Source: Mytilus californianus
Lineage: Eukaryota; Mollusca; Bivalvia; Mytilida; Mytilidae
Direction: 5' to 3'
Assembly: GCF_021869535.1 (NCBI RefSeq)
Contig: NW_026262690.1
Coordinates: 14,285,001-14,349,000, forward strand
Length of the DNA stretch: 64,000 nucleotides
In this document: in pieces, positions 48,861 to 60,060 of the stretch
How positions within the stretch are numbered: the stretch's first letter is position 1
How the letters are laid out: the number at the start of each line of letters is the position of its first letter
Notes under the pieces: generated by a model
The model's input: the letters and a program-made list of their open reading frames with translations, nothing else
Databases searched by the model: none
What the model was told of the DNA's origin: nothing
Program-made: the position numbers and the translations under genes

Positions 48861-48866
48861 TTTATT
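48861..48866 (-). terminator. Candidate poly(A) signal of gene C
   Basis: AATAAA on the minus strand, about 95 nt downstream of the gene C stop codon. Position is plausible; no other support. Confidence 0.45.
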
Positions 48867-48958
48867 TTTCTTAAATTGCAACATTTTGGAAAGACAGAAA
48901 TTCATTTTGATGTTTAAGCTTCATCTGTATTTCTTGTTTCCAGTATATTGAGCCACCG

Positions 48959-49227
48959 TTATTCCTCATTGCTCTCATATCCATGGTTCTGCATTTTACC
49001 AGCCGTGTGTTTGACGACTTTTAAATGATGTTTTCTGTTGGTTTTATTTTCTGTATGTACATATGGTCTATGTACATTTGAACCATCAGCAGACATTGTA
49101 TTACTGTAAATATTTTTACTGTCGATTTTCTTTTTGGCACGACGCTTAGCGAGCATAACGAGTTGGCGTAGATATTCATCCACTGACTTTATACTGTGAT
49201 TAATATGTTCTTCATCACCATAGTAAC
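48959..49227 (-). CDS. Gene C exon 5 (C-terminus)
   Basis: 269-nt terminal exon after a TTTCTATAG acceptor. It encodes GYYGDEEHINHSIKS, VDEYLRQLVMLAKRRAKKKI and a basic His-containing tail ending HGYESNEE, TAA. The VDEYLRQLVMLAKRR stretch could form a short amphipathic helix in the place of the hendecad coil of A and B. Confidence 0.78.
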
Positions 49228-52200
49228 CTATAGAAATAATTATTCAGTTGAATTTGTCATTTTTTAATAATTCTTGTGTATCTTCAGTATAGAATTATGT
49301 AGATATTTTCACATAGAAACAGTTCATTATGTAGATATTTTCACATATAAACAGTTCAGTATGTAGATATTTTCAACGTTTCTTGCATAAAATTCCATGC
49401 TCTCTAAATAATTTTACTTTGCTGCGCCTACTCTTTTGTAGATTTGCTGTAGGCATTTTATTCCTTTATTCCTGCGTTCATCGATGACTGTTTAACATAC
49501 TGCAGCAAATGTTATTTGAAAAGTCAGAACAAAACAATCTTAATGTTATATAAATGTAACTAGTTTTGTACAATGTCGCTGCTTTTTTATTATTTACTAT
49601 TTTTGCTAGTCTTAAAATGGCTACGTGTAATTTTAATATTCTTAGGCAATATATACTCTTTCAGTATACGATAAAAAAGATATCCACATTACCTTCTTCA
49701 TACGGTATGAATATTTTCAAAATCTTCATACGCCGAAAGCATACATTTTCATGAAAATATCGATGTATACAACGTCGCCATACACGGAAGAAATGCCTTT
49801 GTGTACATTGTAGACGATATTCTGAAAAAAAATATAAATTTCAATCAATTCTAAATCTTTACTTTAAAAATTGTAAGAACGTCATTGCTAAAATTGAGAA
49901 TGGAAATGGGGAATATGTCAGAAAGACAACAACCCGACCAAAGAGCAGATAACAGCCAAAGGCCACCAATGGGTCTTCAACGCAGCGAGAAAATCCCGCA
50001 CCCGGAGGTGGGCCTCAGCTGGCCCCTAAATAAAAATGCGTACTAGTTCAGTGAAAATGGACATCATACTAAACTCCAAAACATATAAATGAACTAAAAT
50101 TAAAAAAAACATACAAGACTAACAAAGGCCAGAGGCTCCTGACTTGGGACAGGCACAAAAATGCGGCGGGGTTAAACATGTTTTGTGAGATCTCAACCCT
50201 CCCCCTATACCTCTAGCCAATGTAGAATAAAGAAACAACACACAGCAATCGCACATTAAAACCCATAACATTGTTAAGATAACAAACTAATGTTCCTCGT
50301 ACTGTACCGTACGTATTCATTGTTAAGATAACAAACTTATGTTCCTCGTACTGTATAAATTAAGTTTACCGTGTCCAATGTTGAGGTAACAAACTAATGT
50401 CCTCGTGCTTATAGATTAAGTCCACCGTGTCCTCGTGCTGTATAGATTAAGTCTACCGTGTCCTCGTGCTGTATAGATTAAGTCTACCGTGTCCTCGTGC
50501 TATATAGATTAAGTCTACCGTGTCCTCGTGCTGTATAGATTAGGTCTACCGTGTCCTCGTGCTGTATAGATTAAGTCTACCGTGTCCTCGTGCTGTATAG
50601 ATTAAGTCTACCGTGTCCTCGTACTGCATAGATTAAGTCTACCGTGTCCTCGTGCTGTATAGATTAAGTCTACCGTGCCCTCGTGCTGTATAGATTAGGT
50701 CAGCCGTGTCCTCGTGCTGTATAGATTAAGTCTACCGTGTCCTCGTACTGTATAAAGTGAGTCTACCGTGTCCTCGTGGTGTATAGATTAAGTCTACCGT
50801 GTCCTCGTGCTGTATAGATCAAGTCTACCGTGTCGTCGTGTTATATAGAGTAAGTTAACCGTGTCCTCGTGCTGTATAGAGTAAGTCTACCGTGTCCTCG
50901 TGCTGTATAGAGTTAGTCTACCGTGTCCGCGTGCAGTATAGAGTAAGTCTACCGTGTCCTCGTGCTGTATAGATTAGGTCTACCGTGTCCTCGTTCTGTA
51001 TAGATTAGGTCTACCGTGTCCTTGTGCTGTATAGATTAAGTCTTCGTTCTTATGGTGTATGATCTTATATCTTCAATTTGAGTTTTTTACTTGTGAGAGA
51101 GCGGACTAAATTTGTCTCTGGTGAGCAGTTGTCTTACTTGCAATCATATCACATATTCTTATTTTTATGTTACTTTTTCCGTTTACATGCAGTACAACCT
51201 ATCCTTATTATTTTAATTATAACCGACGGATCATTCACCACTGTTGTGGTACAGTTCTAGGGAGAAAAGATTGCATTTTTCCTTTTATTTCTTGGCTTTT
51301 TGAACGAAATAATAATTGTTTTATTTTGTGAATATTATCGAATTAACTCAACACCATTTATGATAACGTATATTTTTCCATGTTTTATATTTTCTATTTC
51401 TGAGCAAAATATCTATTTATTTCTCTTCTGCAATCCTCAATGATTTTTCAATATGACAATTAAATTGATAATACTAAAGAAAAACTCATGTGGTTTATAT
51501 GTGTACACTTATTCTTTTGATCGAATTGATAATACGCTTTGTTTGTTTAGGTTGCATTGTCCATTGCTCGCATTCTTCTTGAATTTGAATTCTGAATAAC
51601 TTTTGATTTTTATCTGTCAAATATTTGTCATAAGATTCCGATCTTACATTTTCAAGTGTTAACTTTTAAGATGATCGTTCATCACTAAAGACTATAGGAG
51701 GATATGACAGTGACTTCTATGTGTCTTTTTATTGTAATAAACGAGTAGCTATCGTCGCCACTTTCTTTAGCACTTTATTCTATTCCTATAATATTTAAAT
51801 ATCCTGATTTTGTAAATGACTCTTAAACCTCAGACAGAGCTGATACATTCCAATCTCACCTTTCCCTCCATGAATTAGTCTTCCATTCTTAAACTTCAAA
51901 CTGATAGGTCGAATATGGTGTTTTATTACCGGTTTCAAATGACCTTTCGTTCTGAGTTTTCTCCCTTTCACCCTTTTTATTTTATATACCACTAGGCGTC
52001 TGAATACTTGTCCTGGGCCTATCAGTCCTTGTTGTTGCAGTTTTGTCAAACAAACACTGGTTTGACCGTTTTTATGTATACAAGATTTCATTCGACGTTT
52101 AACTCGACTTTTTCTACATCCTGGCTTGAATTCATAATCTGAAAATACATTGGTTTTTATTAAAGAAAATAGATAAGTACTAAATTTCAATTTTTATGCA

Positions 52201-55200
52201 TCGATAATGTGTAGAACAAACTTAACTCTAGAAACCGACGTGTTTGAACACCAACATGACGTTTGTACCTTCCATTTACAGTGTCATAAATGATTTCTAT
52301 TTAAGTTTCTAGTCTTTACAATCATACATATATCGAACTATATATTAACTATTTATTATTGATGACTGCTTGTTGACTTCATATTGCATTTTGGTTATTT
52401 AAGAGATAACTGTATTGTATTTGAAGCTTTGCGGATGTCCATCAGTAGTTTTACTGTCGCAAATATCCGTTAACCTGTCTTCACTACGCGTCGCCAGGTA
52501 AACTCAATTTGTAATAGTAAAACTACCGACGGACGTCCGCAAAGCTTCAAATACAATAGTTATTTCTTAAATAATTGGTTTATTTTATTTATATTTTCGT
52601 GGAGCTGTATTTTCAATTATGAGACGGGTATCCTTTTGAACTTTGGAAGAGATAGATGTTGCTGCTGCAGTACTTCTTGGATTGTAGAGCCGTGGATTCT
52701 GTTTTCTTCTGTTTATTTAAGAAGTATTAAAAATATGTGTCGTGATTGTTTACTCCGTTTGTATAAACAATATTACAAATAATTGTACGTGTGTCAGCAA
52801 TAATTTAATGAGTCAAGTGCATTTTGTTTACGTTCAAGGACGATTATTTTAGAGTTGAAACCAAGAAATAGGCAATAACTTGTACTTCAAAATAATTTTA
52901 ACTATTCTAAATCGGATATCATTTTACCAGACGATAAACACAATAAGCCTTTCGGCTTAAAGAAGAATTAATATTCGGTTTTGTATATACTGGGTACTTA
53001 CATACTTGTGTATATACCAAACCACCAGGGAGGAATCTAATACCCAATCCATGAACACCGTTGATCAAGATTTCTCGTCTACCAAGCAGACCTCTTTCAG
53101 AAAGCAATGTCAAGCAATTAATAACTGCCATTTTATCCTTCTTACAAACATTAAACTCATGGTAGAAACGAGTTCTACCACACAGGTTTCTGAAATCTGC
53201 ATAAGTGTTAACAATGTTTTAATTTGAATTTGAAAAGAAAGCATAGGGTTTATTGGTAATATATACAGAAAATCAATATATACTGTCTTTCTTAAACCAA
53301 AAGCAGGAAACACACTTTTCTTCATCTTTAATTAACTGTGAAATTTCCTTTTCTATACTCTCAAATTTAATTAAAATAAAATTGGAAACATTTGTCTATA
53401 ATGTAATGAATGCTGTGAATTGGAATAATAATATATGTTGTAAATAAAGTGAAACAAATACGTTAAATGTTAATGTTCAAATATCGACTTCAGTTCAATG
53501 CAGACGTAACATTTGTATATTGTATAAACTTAACTGCCGCTAAGAGGAAGTGATGGGAGATATAGCATCAGCTCAGATTCCCCACCTTCGTCTAAATTTA
53601 GCTATGTCAAGTAAAAGGACATTGACAAAGGGTCTTGTAAGAAGGCAAGAGGAACACATAAACCATACATGATTAGTTTGGTACATTTAAGACTATTTGT
53701 GGTGTGAAAACTTTTATGAATTTTTTTGCTTTGAAAACAATACGCATTGGTTGGGTTTAAAATACTTTTAAAAGTACCAGTCTTATAATTGTGTAGTCCA
53801 GACGAGCGTTGAGTATAGTTAGTAAAGTAAGGACAACATTAAATGGTTATTTGTATTAAAGAACAGTCGTAGTGTTAAAATTTTACATAGATATGTAAGG
53901 AAATGGTATTTTGCAAACATTGCTTTTCACAGTCAAAGCTATATAAACCATTGAACTATATATAAAACAATATATACATTTATATTAAATCAAATAAATA
54001 AGTATTTTAAACCCAACCAAAGCGAAATTTTATCAAAGCTGAAAAAGTAACTTCCCTTTAGGCTATAGTTTGTGTTGTATTGGATTAAATTTATCATGAT
54101 CAAAACTGGTAGATAAACTGAAAATTGTTTCGAATTAAACATTCAAGAGTAAGAAAAGTATTCTGTATCCTGCAATCGACCATTTTTCTATACGAATACA
54201 GGTTTACAGATGGAAACCGAAACGATTTACGCCTAGCATATATTTATATCTCCTTGTATAATGTTCTGATGTAAGCCAATAGTTACATCCAAAATACTGT
54301 AACGTCTCGATTGATTTTGGGGGCCTATTTGTGGTCCACGTTTATACTGTGTCCTCTTCATAAAAAAATAGAATTCAATAGTGTAGGGGTGAACATTATA
54401 CACTTAAGGGTAGATTTTGAATTGCCGGAATTATACAATATTTAAAATTGTACATTGTAAAATAATATATGAAATTTATTTGTACTCGCTACGAAACCAA
54501 ATTCTATTGTAATTGATTATTTCAGTCAGTTTTTCTTTGCTGTTGCACCTGCTTTTTTTCGGTCAATCTGAAATATTTTATAGCCATGCTTTCTTGGCTA
54601 TTGCAATATTGCTTATTTCAGTCAATTTCAAATATTTTATAGTCATGAAACGGACATGACTAGAAATACACAGTATTTACAGATTTTTTATATATTTTAG
54701 TTAAATTTTAATCAATTAAGTTCATATTTATGTTTAATCATTTATCGCCGCGATATAGCCATTTTGTGCTTATGCGGCGTAAAACAATCAACAATCAATC
54801 AATCTTTAATCTTTTATGCTATGTTTTTCACAGTTTTGTTATGCATGCTTAGTTTTATTTCAAAGCAACTTATATATTGCATTTTTTTTTTTTTTATTTT
54901 TTTTTTTTTATATTTATCTATTCTTTCCTGTTCCTAAAGTTTTTACGAATAGATTTTGAATTTTCCTTCATTGTATAAATAAATTTTATATTTTTACTAC
55001 ATTGTACGAATTTTTCCATATAAAATGTATTGTAAAATATCCGCTGCAAATCAAATATTCAGCTTTGTATGGGTATAATCGAAAAAGACAACAGTATAAA
55101 AGAAATGTTGGATAGCCATTTTAAATAATAGCAGTGATTTTTTTAAATAAAAAGAGTAAACTTTATTTTTTTTTATTGCACACATGTACCGATTCTTATC

Positions 55201-56985
55201 ATCGTCGTATTTATTTAATTCTAGATTGCTTCGCTTTGGATCCGTTTGCCCTAATAGTTGTTCGCCCTGATTCTTATTCTGTTTGTTTGTTGTATAATGG
55301 TATAATATATTATTTTATTGATTGATTGATTGATGTTTAACGCCACTTTCAACACTATTGTGCTATTTCGTTGAGGTCAGTTTTTATTGGTGGAGGAAGC
55401 CGGAGTGCCCAGAGAGAACCGCCGACCTTCGGTAGGAAAACTGACAAGCCTAGTCAATTAAGATTGGAGTCGACTGCACCTGCCCCGTACGGGATTCGAG
55501 CTCACAACCTCAGTGTTGACTGGCTAGTGATACAGTAGTTCGACTACTTAGACCACTCGGCCACCAAGGACCTCTATATTATGTGAATAGAAAATGTATT
55601 GCGTAAAGCTATAGTGTGGAAAATTTCAATAAAGGGTCATGCTAAAAAACGTTAATATATTTGGCACACTGATTTTGCACAAAATGCAATATTCATGTTG
55701 TAATTTTATTCTCATTAATGTAAAAATATCCGGATTTTTAAAAAATTTGAAAATTAATAACAAATTTGTCAAAACACTTGAGATCAAAAGAGCCAACCTG
55801 CAAACATAAATCCCCTTTCAGGTCTTACAATTCGTATATGCATTCTTTATACTCATTCCTAGCTGACTAGTTTACTTTACAAAATTGCAATTTTCATAAT
55901 TAAAAGACATTTAAGATTTAAGAAAATATTTTGATGTTTTTTCTTGAATTTTAATACATCTATATCTTTTCTAATCTGTTAACCAAATAAACACCTGCAT
56001 AGGCATATAAAACTCTAAATAAAAAAAAAAATTTATTTCAACATATTTGTTCAATAAATATAGAGAAGAAACTTTGTGCAAACGGACCCAAGGTGAACAT
56101 GTAATCAGGTCGAGCGAACCTAAGGCGAACATGTAATCTGGGTGAACGGACCTAAGGCGAACATGTAATCTGGGCGAACGGTAAGACGAACATGTAATCT
56201 GGGCGAATGGTAAGGCGAACGTGTAATCTGGGCGAACGGACTCGTTACTGACTGTACGCACTTCAACAATAAGCAATTGAAAACTCATACTGTAAATCAA
56301 CCTTTAAAAGCCTCCGACATGGCAAAATGTTTAACAACATGTTTATTAGATCACCGGAATTAACCAATAGGTCAATTTTCATTGGTTATTTCAGAAATTA
56401 TTATATTTAACTGATAAGACTATTATATTCTATTCTTATTACTTACAAAATCCATGATAAATAACTGCTCGTTTTGTTATCTTCACTCCAAAATCATTCA
56501 TATGTTTTCTATGCATATAATTAGTTTGTCCTTTGTGAAGATAATTGTGCTCGCCGTCAATGTTTGTTCTCTTAAAATCATCTTTATCATACGATATTGC
56601 TCCTAAACAAATAGAACCAAAGAGAACCAATCGTCAAAGTTATAAGTATCGTTATATTGTCTAATCAGAAATTTACATATAATAATCATTGATTTAATCC
56701 AGATAACAAAACTCAAACGTACTTAAGACAGGTACGGACATTTTATTTTTCAAATTTCTCACGTCTATTTTGACATTTCTCACCACATACTTGACATTTC
56801 CAAGTTCCAAGTGACAATTATCATGTCGAAGTTGACATTTCTCAGTTTCAACTTGACATTCCCCATTTCTAACTGGATATATCTCAGTCCCAACTTAACA
56901 TTTCTCATTTGGAACATAGAAATACAGATGATCAAACAATAATTTTACCTTGGAACAAAATCACTAGCCAGAATATTGTCCACAT
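48959..56985 (-). CDS. Gene C: divergent mfp-4-family secreted basic protein, 5 exons, 289 aa
   Basis: Join of exons 56985-56949, 56602-56447, 52138-51860, 49821-49693 and 49227-48959. All introns are GT-AG and phase 1, and 870 nt give 289 aa plus TAA. Product: signal peptide MWTIFWLVILFQGAIS; a polar segment with Tyr, His and Lys (exon 2); a Lys/Arg-rich segment with three Cys ending ISLKFKNGRLIHGGK (exon 3); a YRLQC...W..C...CF module with three Cys (exon 4); and a basic C-terminus from GYYGDEEHINHSIKS (exon 5). It has no His array, but the end of exon 3 lines up with the HGIIYFGGN motif of A and B, exon 4 with their YRL/CF exon, and exon order, phase and orientation match. It is therefore a non-repetitive relative. 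I do not recognise a named protein; a secreted foot-gland role is inferred from location and homology only. Confidence 0.78.
49275..49375. repeat. Short tandem repeat, about 33 bp, 3 copies
   Basis: TATGTAGATATTTTCACATA and AAACAGTTCATTATG repeat three times inside intron 4 of gene C. Confidence 0.8.
49693..49821 (-). CDS. Gene C exon 4 (YRL/CF module)
   Basis: 129-nt phase 1-1 exon, acceptor TTTTTCAG, donor GTAATG. It encodes EYRLQCTQRHFFRVWRRC, then IHRYFHENVCF and RRMKILKIF. YRL, the following Cys of gene B, a Trp two residues before a Cys, an aromatic residue and the final CF are all shared with A and B. Confidence 0.8.
49890..50215 (+). repeat. Dispersed repeat D1 variant
   Basis: Opens GAGAATGGAAATGGGGAATA, includes GCAGATAACAGCCAAAGGCC and CTCCTGACTTGGGACAGGCA, and ends CTCAACCCTCCCCCTATACC. 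It lies in gene C intron 3. Confidence 0.7.
50390..51045. repeat. 31-bp minisatellite, about 21 copies
   Basis: Direct repeats of a unit containing ACCGTGTCCTCGTGCTGTAT and AGATTAAGTCT. Longer, more diverged units with GATAACAAACTAATGTTCCT precede it from about 50270. It lies wholly inside gene C intron 3. Confidence 0.93.
51860..52138 (-). CDS. Gene C exon 3 (basic, three Cys, HGGK end motif)
   Basis: 279-nt phase 1-1 exon, acceptor ATTTTCAG, donor GTGAGA. It begins YYEFKPGCRKSRVKRR and has three Cys (PGCRK, KSCIH, SVCLT) and many Lys/Arg. It ends ISLKFKNGRLIHGGK, which aligns residue for residue with VNLRIRHGIIYFGGN of mfp-4 at the same exon boundary. Confidence 0.82.
52395..52578. mobile_element. 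Palindromic MITE-like element
   Basis: Inverted termini of about 60 bp: TATTGTATTTGAAGCTTTGC at the left and GCAAAGCTTCAAATACAATA at the right, with CAGTAGTTTTACT against AGTAAAACTACCG further in. The element is about 180 bp, in gene C intron 2, with no coding capacity. Confidence 0.75.
53748..54022. mobile_element. Possible TIR element
   Basis: TTGGTTGGGTTTAAAATACT at the left and its reverse complement AGTATTTTAAACCCAACCAA at the right bound about 275 bp in gene C intron 2. A target duplication is not obvious. Confidence 0.5.
54745..54803 (+). repeat. Truncated SINE 3' end
   Basis: TATGCGGCGTAAAACAATCA followed by CAATCAATCAATC, the GCGTAAA/GCGTTAAAC plus (CAAT)n tail shared with the SINE at 55318-55573 (opposite strand). 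Confidence 0.55.
55318..55573 (-). mobile_element. tRNA-derived SINE, full length
   Basis: On the minus strand the head carries an A box (GGTGGCCGAGTGGTCTAAG) and a B box (GAGCTCGAATCCCGTAC). Then come a GC-rich GGCGGTTCTCTCTGGGCACT...GGCTTCCTCCACC central domain, a GGCGTTAAACATCAATCAAT tail and TCAA repeats. The central domain resembles that of mollusc Meta/RUDI-type SINEs. It is not a working tRNA gene. Confidence 0.75.
56087..56245. repeat. Tandem repeat, about 30 bp, 5 degenerate copies
   Basis: GGCGAACATGTAATCTGGGC and GAACGGACCTAAG units of unequal length, in gene C intron 2 near exon 2. Confidence 0.85.
56447..56602 (-). CDS. Gene C exon 2
   Basis: 156-nt phase 1-1 exon, acceptor TTTGTTTAG, donor GTAAGT. 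It starts GAISYDKDDFKRTN and ends KRAVIYHGF. Rich in His, Lys, Tyr and Asn, with no cysteine. No clear match to exons of A or B. Confidence 0.75.
56949..56985 (-). CDS. Gene C exon 1 (signal peptide)
   Basis: 37 nt from ATG encoding MWTIFWLVILFQ, ending in phase 1 before the donor GTAAAA. A TATA box lies about 50 nt upstream. Intron 1 is 346 nt, close to the 366 and 377 nt of genes B and A. Confidence 0.75.
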
Positions 56986-57034
56986 TTCTCTTAACTTGCC
57001 GTCTTCTTGGAGTTATTATATGAAGTGCACAATT

Positions 57035-57043
57035 GTTTTTTAT
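57035..57043 (-). promoter_or_regulatory. Candidate TATA box of gene C
   Basis: TATAAAAAA on the minus strand, about 50 nt upstream of the ATG. The conserved upstream blocks of genes A and B are not seen here. Confidence 0.5.
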
Positions 57044-57049
57044 ACAGGT

Positions 57050-58370
57050 AAAAAAACCCATATGGTACGTTAGTGTACTTCTTTCAATTTACACGTAAAG
57101 AACAATAGTTATACATATAATCAATACAAACATAACATAATAACATTATAATCATCTATAATTGTAAGTCTTCTATATGGCTGAAACTTTTCAGATTGAC
57201 AATTCCTTATAGAATGATCAGTATCTAAACGGAGATAAAAATTCTTCATTGATGGATGGTTGTTTGCTAACGTCCAGTGGAAAATATTTCATGCAAATTC
57301 AGGAGAACGAACTACTTTTTACTGTGATTTTAACTAAGGGGATGAAGGGGTTGCATTTTAGATTATTTACTTATACTAGTTGTCTATTTTTTTAATAATT
57401 TATGACATGGAAACTTAACTATAAATGTATTCATATGCAATTCATTAACAATAATTATTGATTAAAATTATTTACTTAATATTAAAGACAAATTTTAGTT
57501 CTGATAAATATAAAGAATTCAAAAAATCCGTAACTTATCCATGGGAGGTAACTGAATAAATAGGCTGAACATGATGTTGCTAATATCTACATCAATTTAG
57601 TCTCTGGTGGATCCCCATCTCCATATTTTATACCATTGTAAATTAACCATTTTGTACATTATTTGTATGTAACGTTTAAATAAGAAAAGTGACACATTTT
57701 CATTGGATTAAAAAGTTTGAACAAAATAATAACCTTAACAAACTTAAATACATATTTATACCTATTAGTTTTAGTTTCTTTTTAAAAAAAGCCTCCTCTT
57801 TTTTCTAATTAAAAGATTTTTATCATGAAACTCGATTTCCTCGAAAATACATACGGTGAATGATACTTTTTTTTCAATTTTACTGTAAAAGTATACAGTT
57901 TTTCATTTCATTTCTTTTGATTAAAAAGTTTTAACAAAAAAATGATATATATCTATATAAGTACAAGTTCCTTACATGTCTGATGCATAACCGTATTCAA
58001 ACGTTACATAAAATTTAAATAGTATACAAAATGGTTAAATCACTTTCAGAAGAAAAAAAAATGAACTTTTCCCATTTACATTGATTTTGCCTAATCATGA
58101 ATGTTTTGATGCTCACAGCTTGCCATACAGGATTATTGTCCAATCATAGATGCCTAACTGTGATGCAATTCTCAACTGTAGATAAAATACAAATAGTTTG
58201 CATAACATAGACATAAAAACAAAAGCCACTTTTAAAGTGCTACACGATTTTTTTTAAATACATCGTTTTGAGCTTTCAAAATTCTCAATATTAAATCTTT
58301 TCCTTTTATCAACTGTCATGTTTTATCAGGAAATAAAAGTATAAATTTTCGTCATCAGAAAAGTAAGGAA
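57050..58370. other. Upstream intergenic region of gene C
   Basis: AT-rich; no gene or clear repeat recognised. The promoter blocks shared by A and B are not seen in the first 300 nt. Confidence 0.5.
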
Positions 58371-58379
58371 CTGTTACTC

Positions 58380-58800
58380 ATTGATCAATGCCTAACCGTG
58401 ACCTTTAAACTTTGATCCTTAAGTCAATGTCTAGGACTGACTTGAGAGAATTTGTGCTCACAGCTATAGGCATTAATCTGGCCATTAGGTCGATGCTCAG
58501 AGCTTTCTATAAGAAACTTGCGCTCATTTCTTAATGCCTTCCTGTTACCGATTAGTCAATGTATAGAGCTTACTGTAGATATTTTGTACTCACAGCTATA
58601 GGCATAAATCTAGCGGATAAATCGATGTTCAGAGCTGACTTAAAGGAACTTAGGCTCATTGATTAATTCAATACTATTACAGATAAGTCAATGTATAGAG
58701 CTTACTAAAGAAAACTGGCTAGTTGCTCAAGGCCTAGCTCTGACCGTTAAACCTATGTTTACAGCTTACTGTAGATAAATTTTATTGAAGAGTATACGGT
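58380..58800. repeat. Degenerate tandem repeat, period about 65 bp
   Basis: Units share GTCAATGTATAGAGCTTACT-like, CTCACAGCTATAGGCAT-like and ACCGTTAAACC-like stretches. Heavily diverged. Confidence 0.6.
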
Positions 58801-59639
58801 ATGGGTTTTCCTCCTTGCTGAGAGTATAGGTGACTTATTGTAAATCTGCGTCATTCGGACTCTGGTAGTTATTAGTCTCATTGACAATCATACCAAGTTT
58901 CCTTATTTTATATTGTATCAAATGCTTAAGGTTAAAGGGTTATTGAGACCATAAAACTTTGTTCTAAAAAGCTAAATGTGGAAAACTTGTAGTGTAACAT
59001 TACAACATAAAAAGACACACTATAAAATATCAATTGAAATGGCTTAACTCGATCAAAAAGACATTTAAACAAAAACAAGTAAACATACACTGAACGAACA
59101 AGTCTGATCTATGACACAATATAAATACCATATTAAAACGTAGGTGCCTATATAACATAGACGTTACAAGTAGTTATAAAAAAAATGTAGGAAGAGTGTC
59201 AATAAGACAACCCTTACATGGGATAAAATGGCGTTAAATAAAACAACGTACACAGGTAAATTTAAATATAATAATTTTGTTGTGATGAGTAAGGAAGTCA
59301 ATATTTTTTTACAAAATTAATAAATTTGTTGTTCAGAGTAAGAGTACAGAAGTGAAAATTTTATCGTCATACTAAATACATATCAAAAGTGGTACATATT
59401 GAAAATAGTGACGAGATATACTAGTAATACAAAATATGTAAACATTGAATTACAGAAATGCATTACATATTGTGTCAATATGTCAAATTAACACGAAAGT
59501 ACGATTTGAGAGTACTCGCAGTTACTGAAAGCTAGTTAAAAGCCAAAAACAATTAACAATAAAAAAAATCATGCATCAGGGACTAACGCCATAATGTCTT
59601 AATGAGAAAGTTCATTCTATACTTTAATCTTTCTGTAGA

Positions 59640-60060
59640 GAACCTGTACCAATTGATGAATATACTATGACGTTTATTAATAAAGTCGTTGTTAAGAGCT
59701 AGCTGTAGATAACCATGGTCGTTGGGTCAATATCTAAAAGTTACTGTAATGAACTTGTACTCGTTGCTAAATTGGTGTGTAGAGCTTAGCGTAAAGAACT
59801 TTTTCGCATTGCCCAAAGTCTTACTGTTAGCGTTAAATCGATATGTAGAGCTTACTGTTAAGAAAATTTTCGCATTGCTCAAAGTCTTACTGTGACCGTT
59901 AATTCGATGTTTAGAGCTTAATTTAAATAACTTTGTTGCATTGTTGAAGGTCTTACTGTAACCGTTAAATCAATGTTAGAGCTTACTGTATAGTACTTGT
60001 ACTCGTCGCTCAAGGCCTTTCTTTGATTGTTTGATGTTCAGTGCTTATCAATAATGCTCG
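59640..60060. repeat. Second degenerate tandem block of the same family
   Basis: Units carry TCGATGTTTAGAGCTTA, GTCTTACTGTGACCGTTAA and CTTGTACTCGTTGCT-like segments, plainly related to 58380-58800, from which it is separated by unrelated sequence. Confidence 0.6.

Noticed and set aside
50390-51045. Possible CRISPR-like array of regular repeats
   Set aside because: Repeat units are contiguous with no unique spacers. This is a minisatellite in a eukaryotic intron.
55318-55573. Possible tRNA gene (A and B boxes)
   Set aside because: Boxes sit in the head of a SINE with a central domain and tail; the cloverleaf is not intact.
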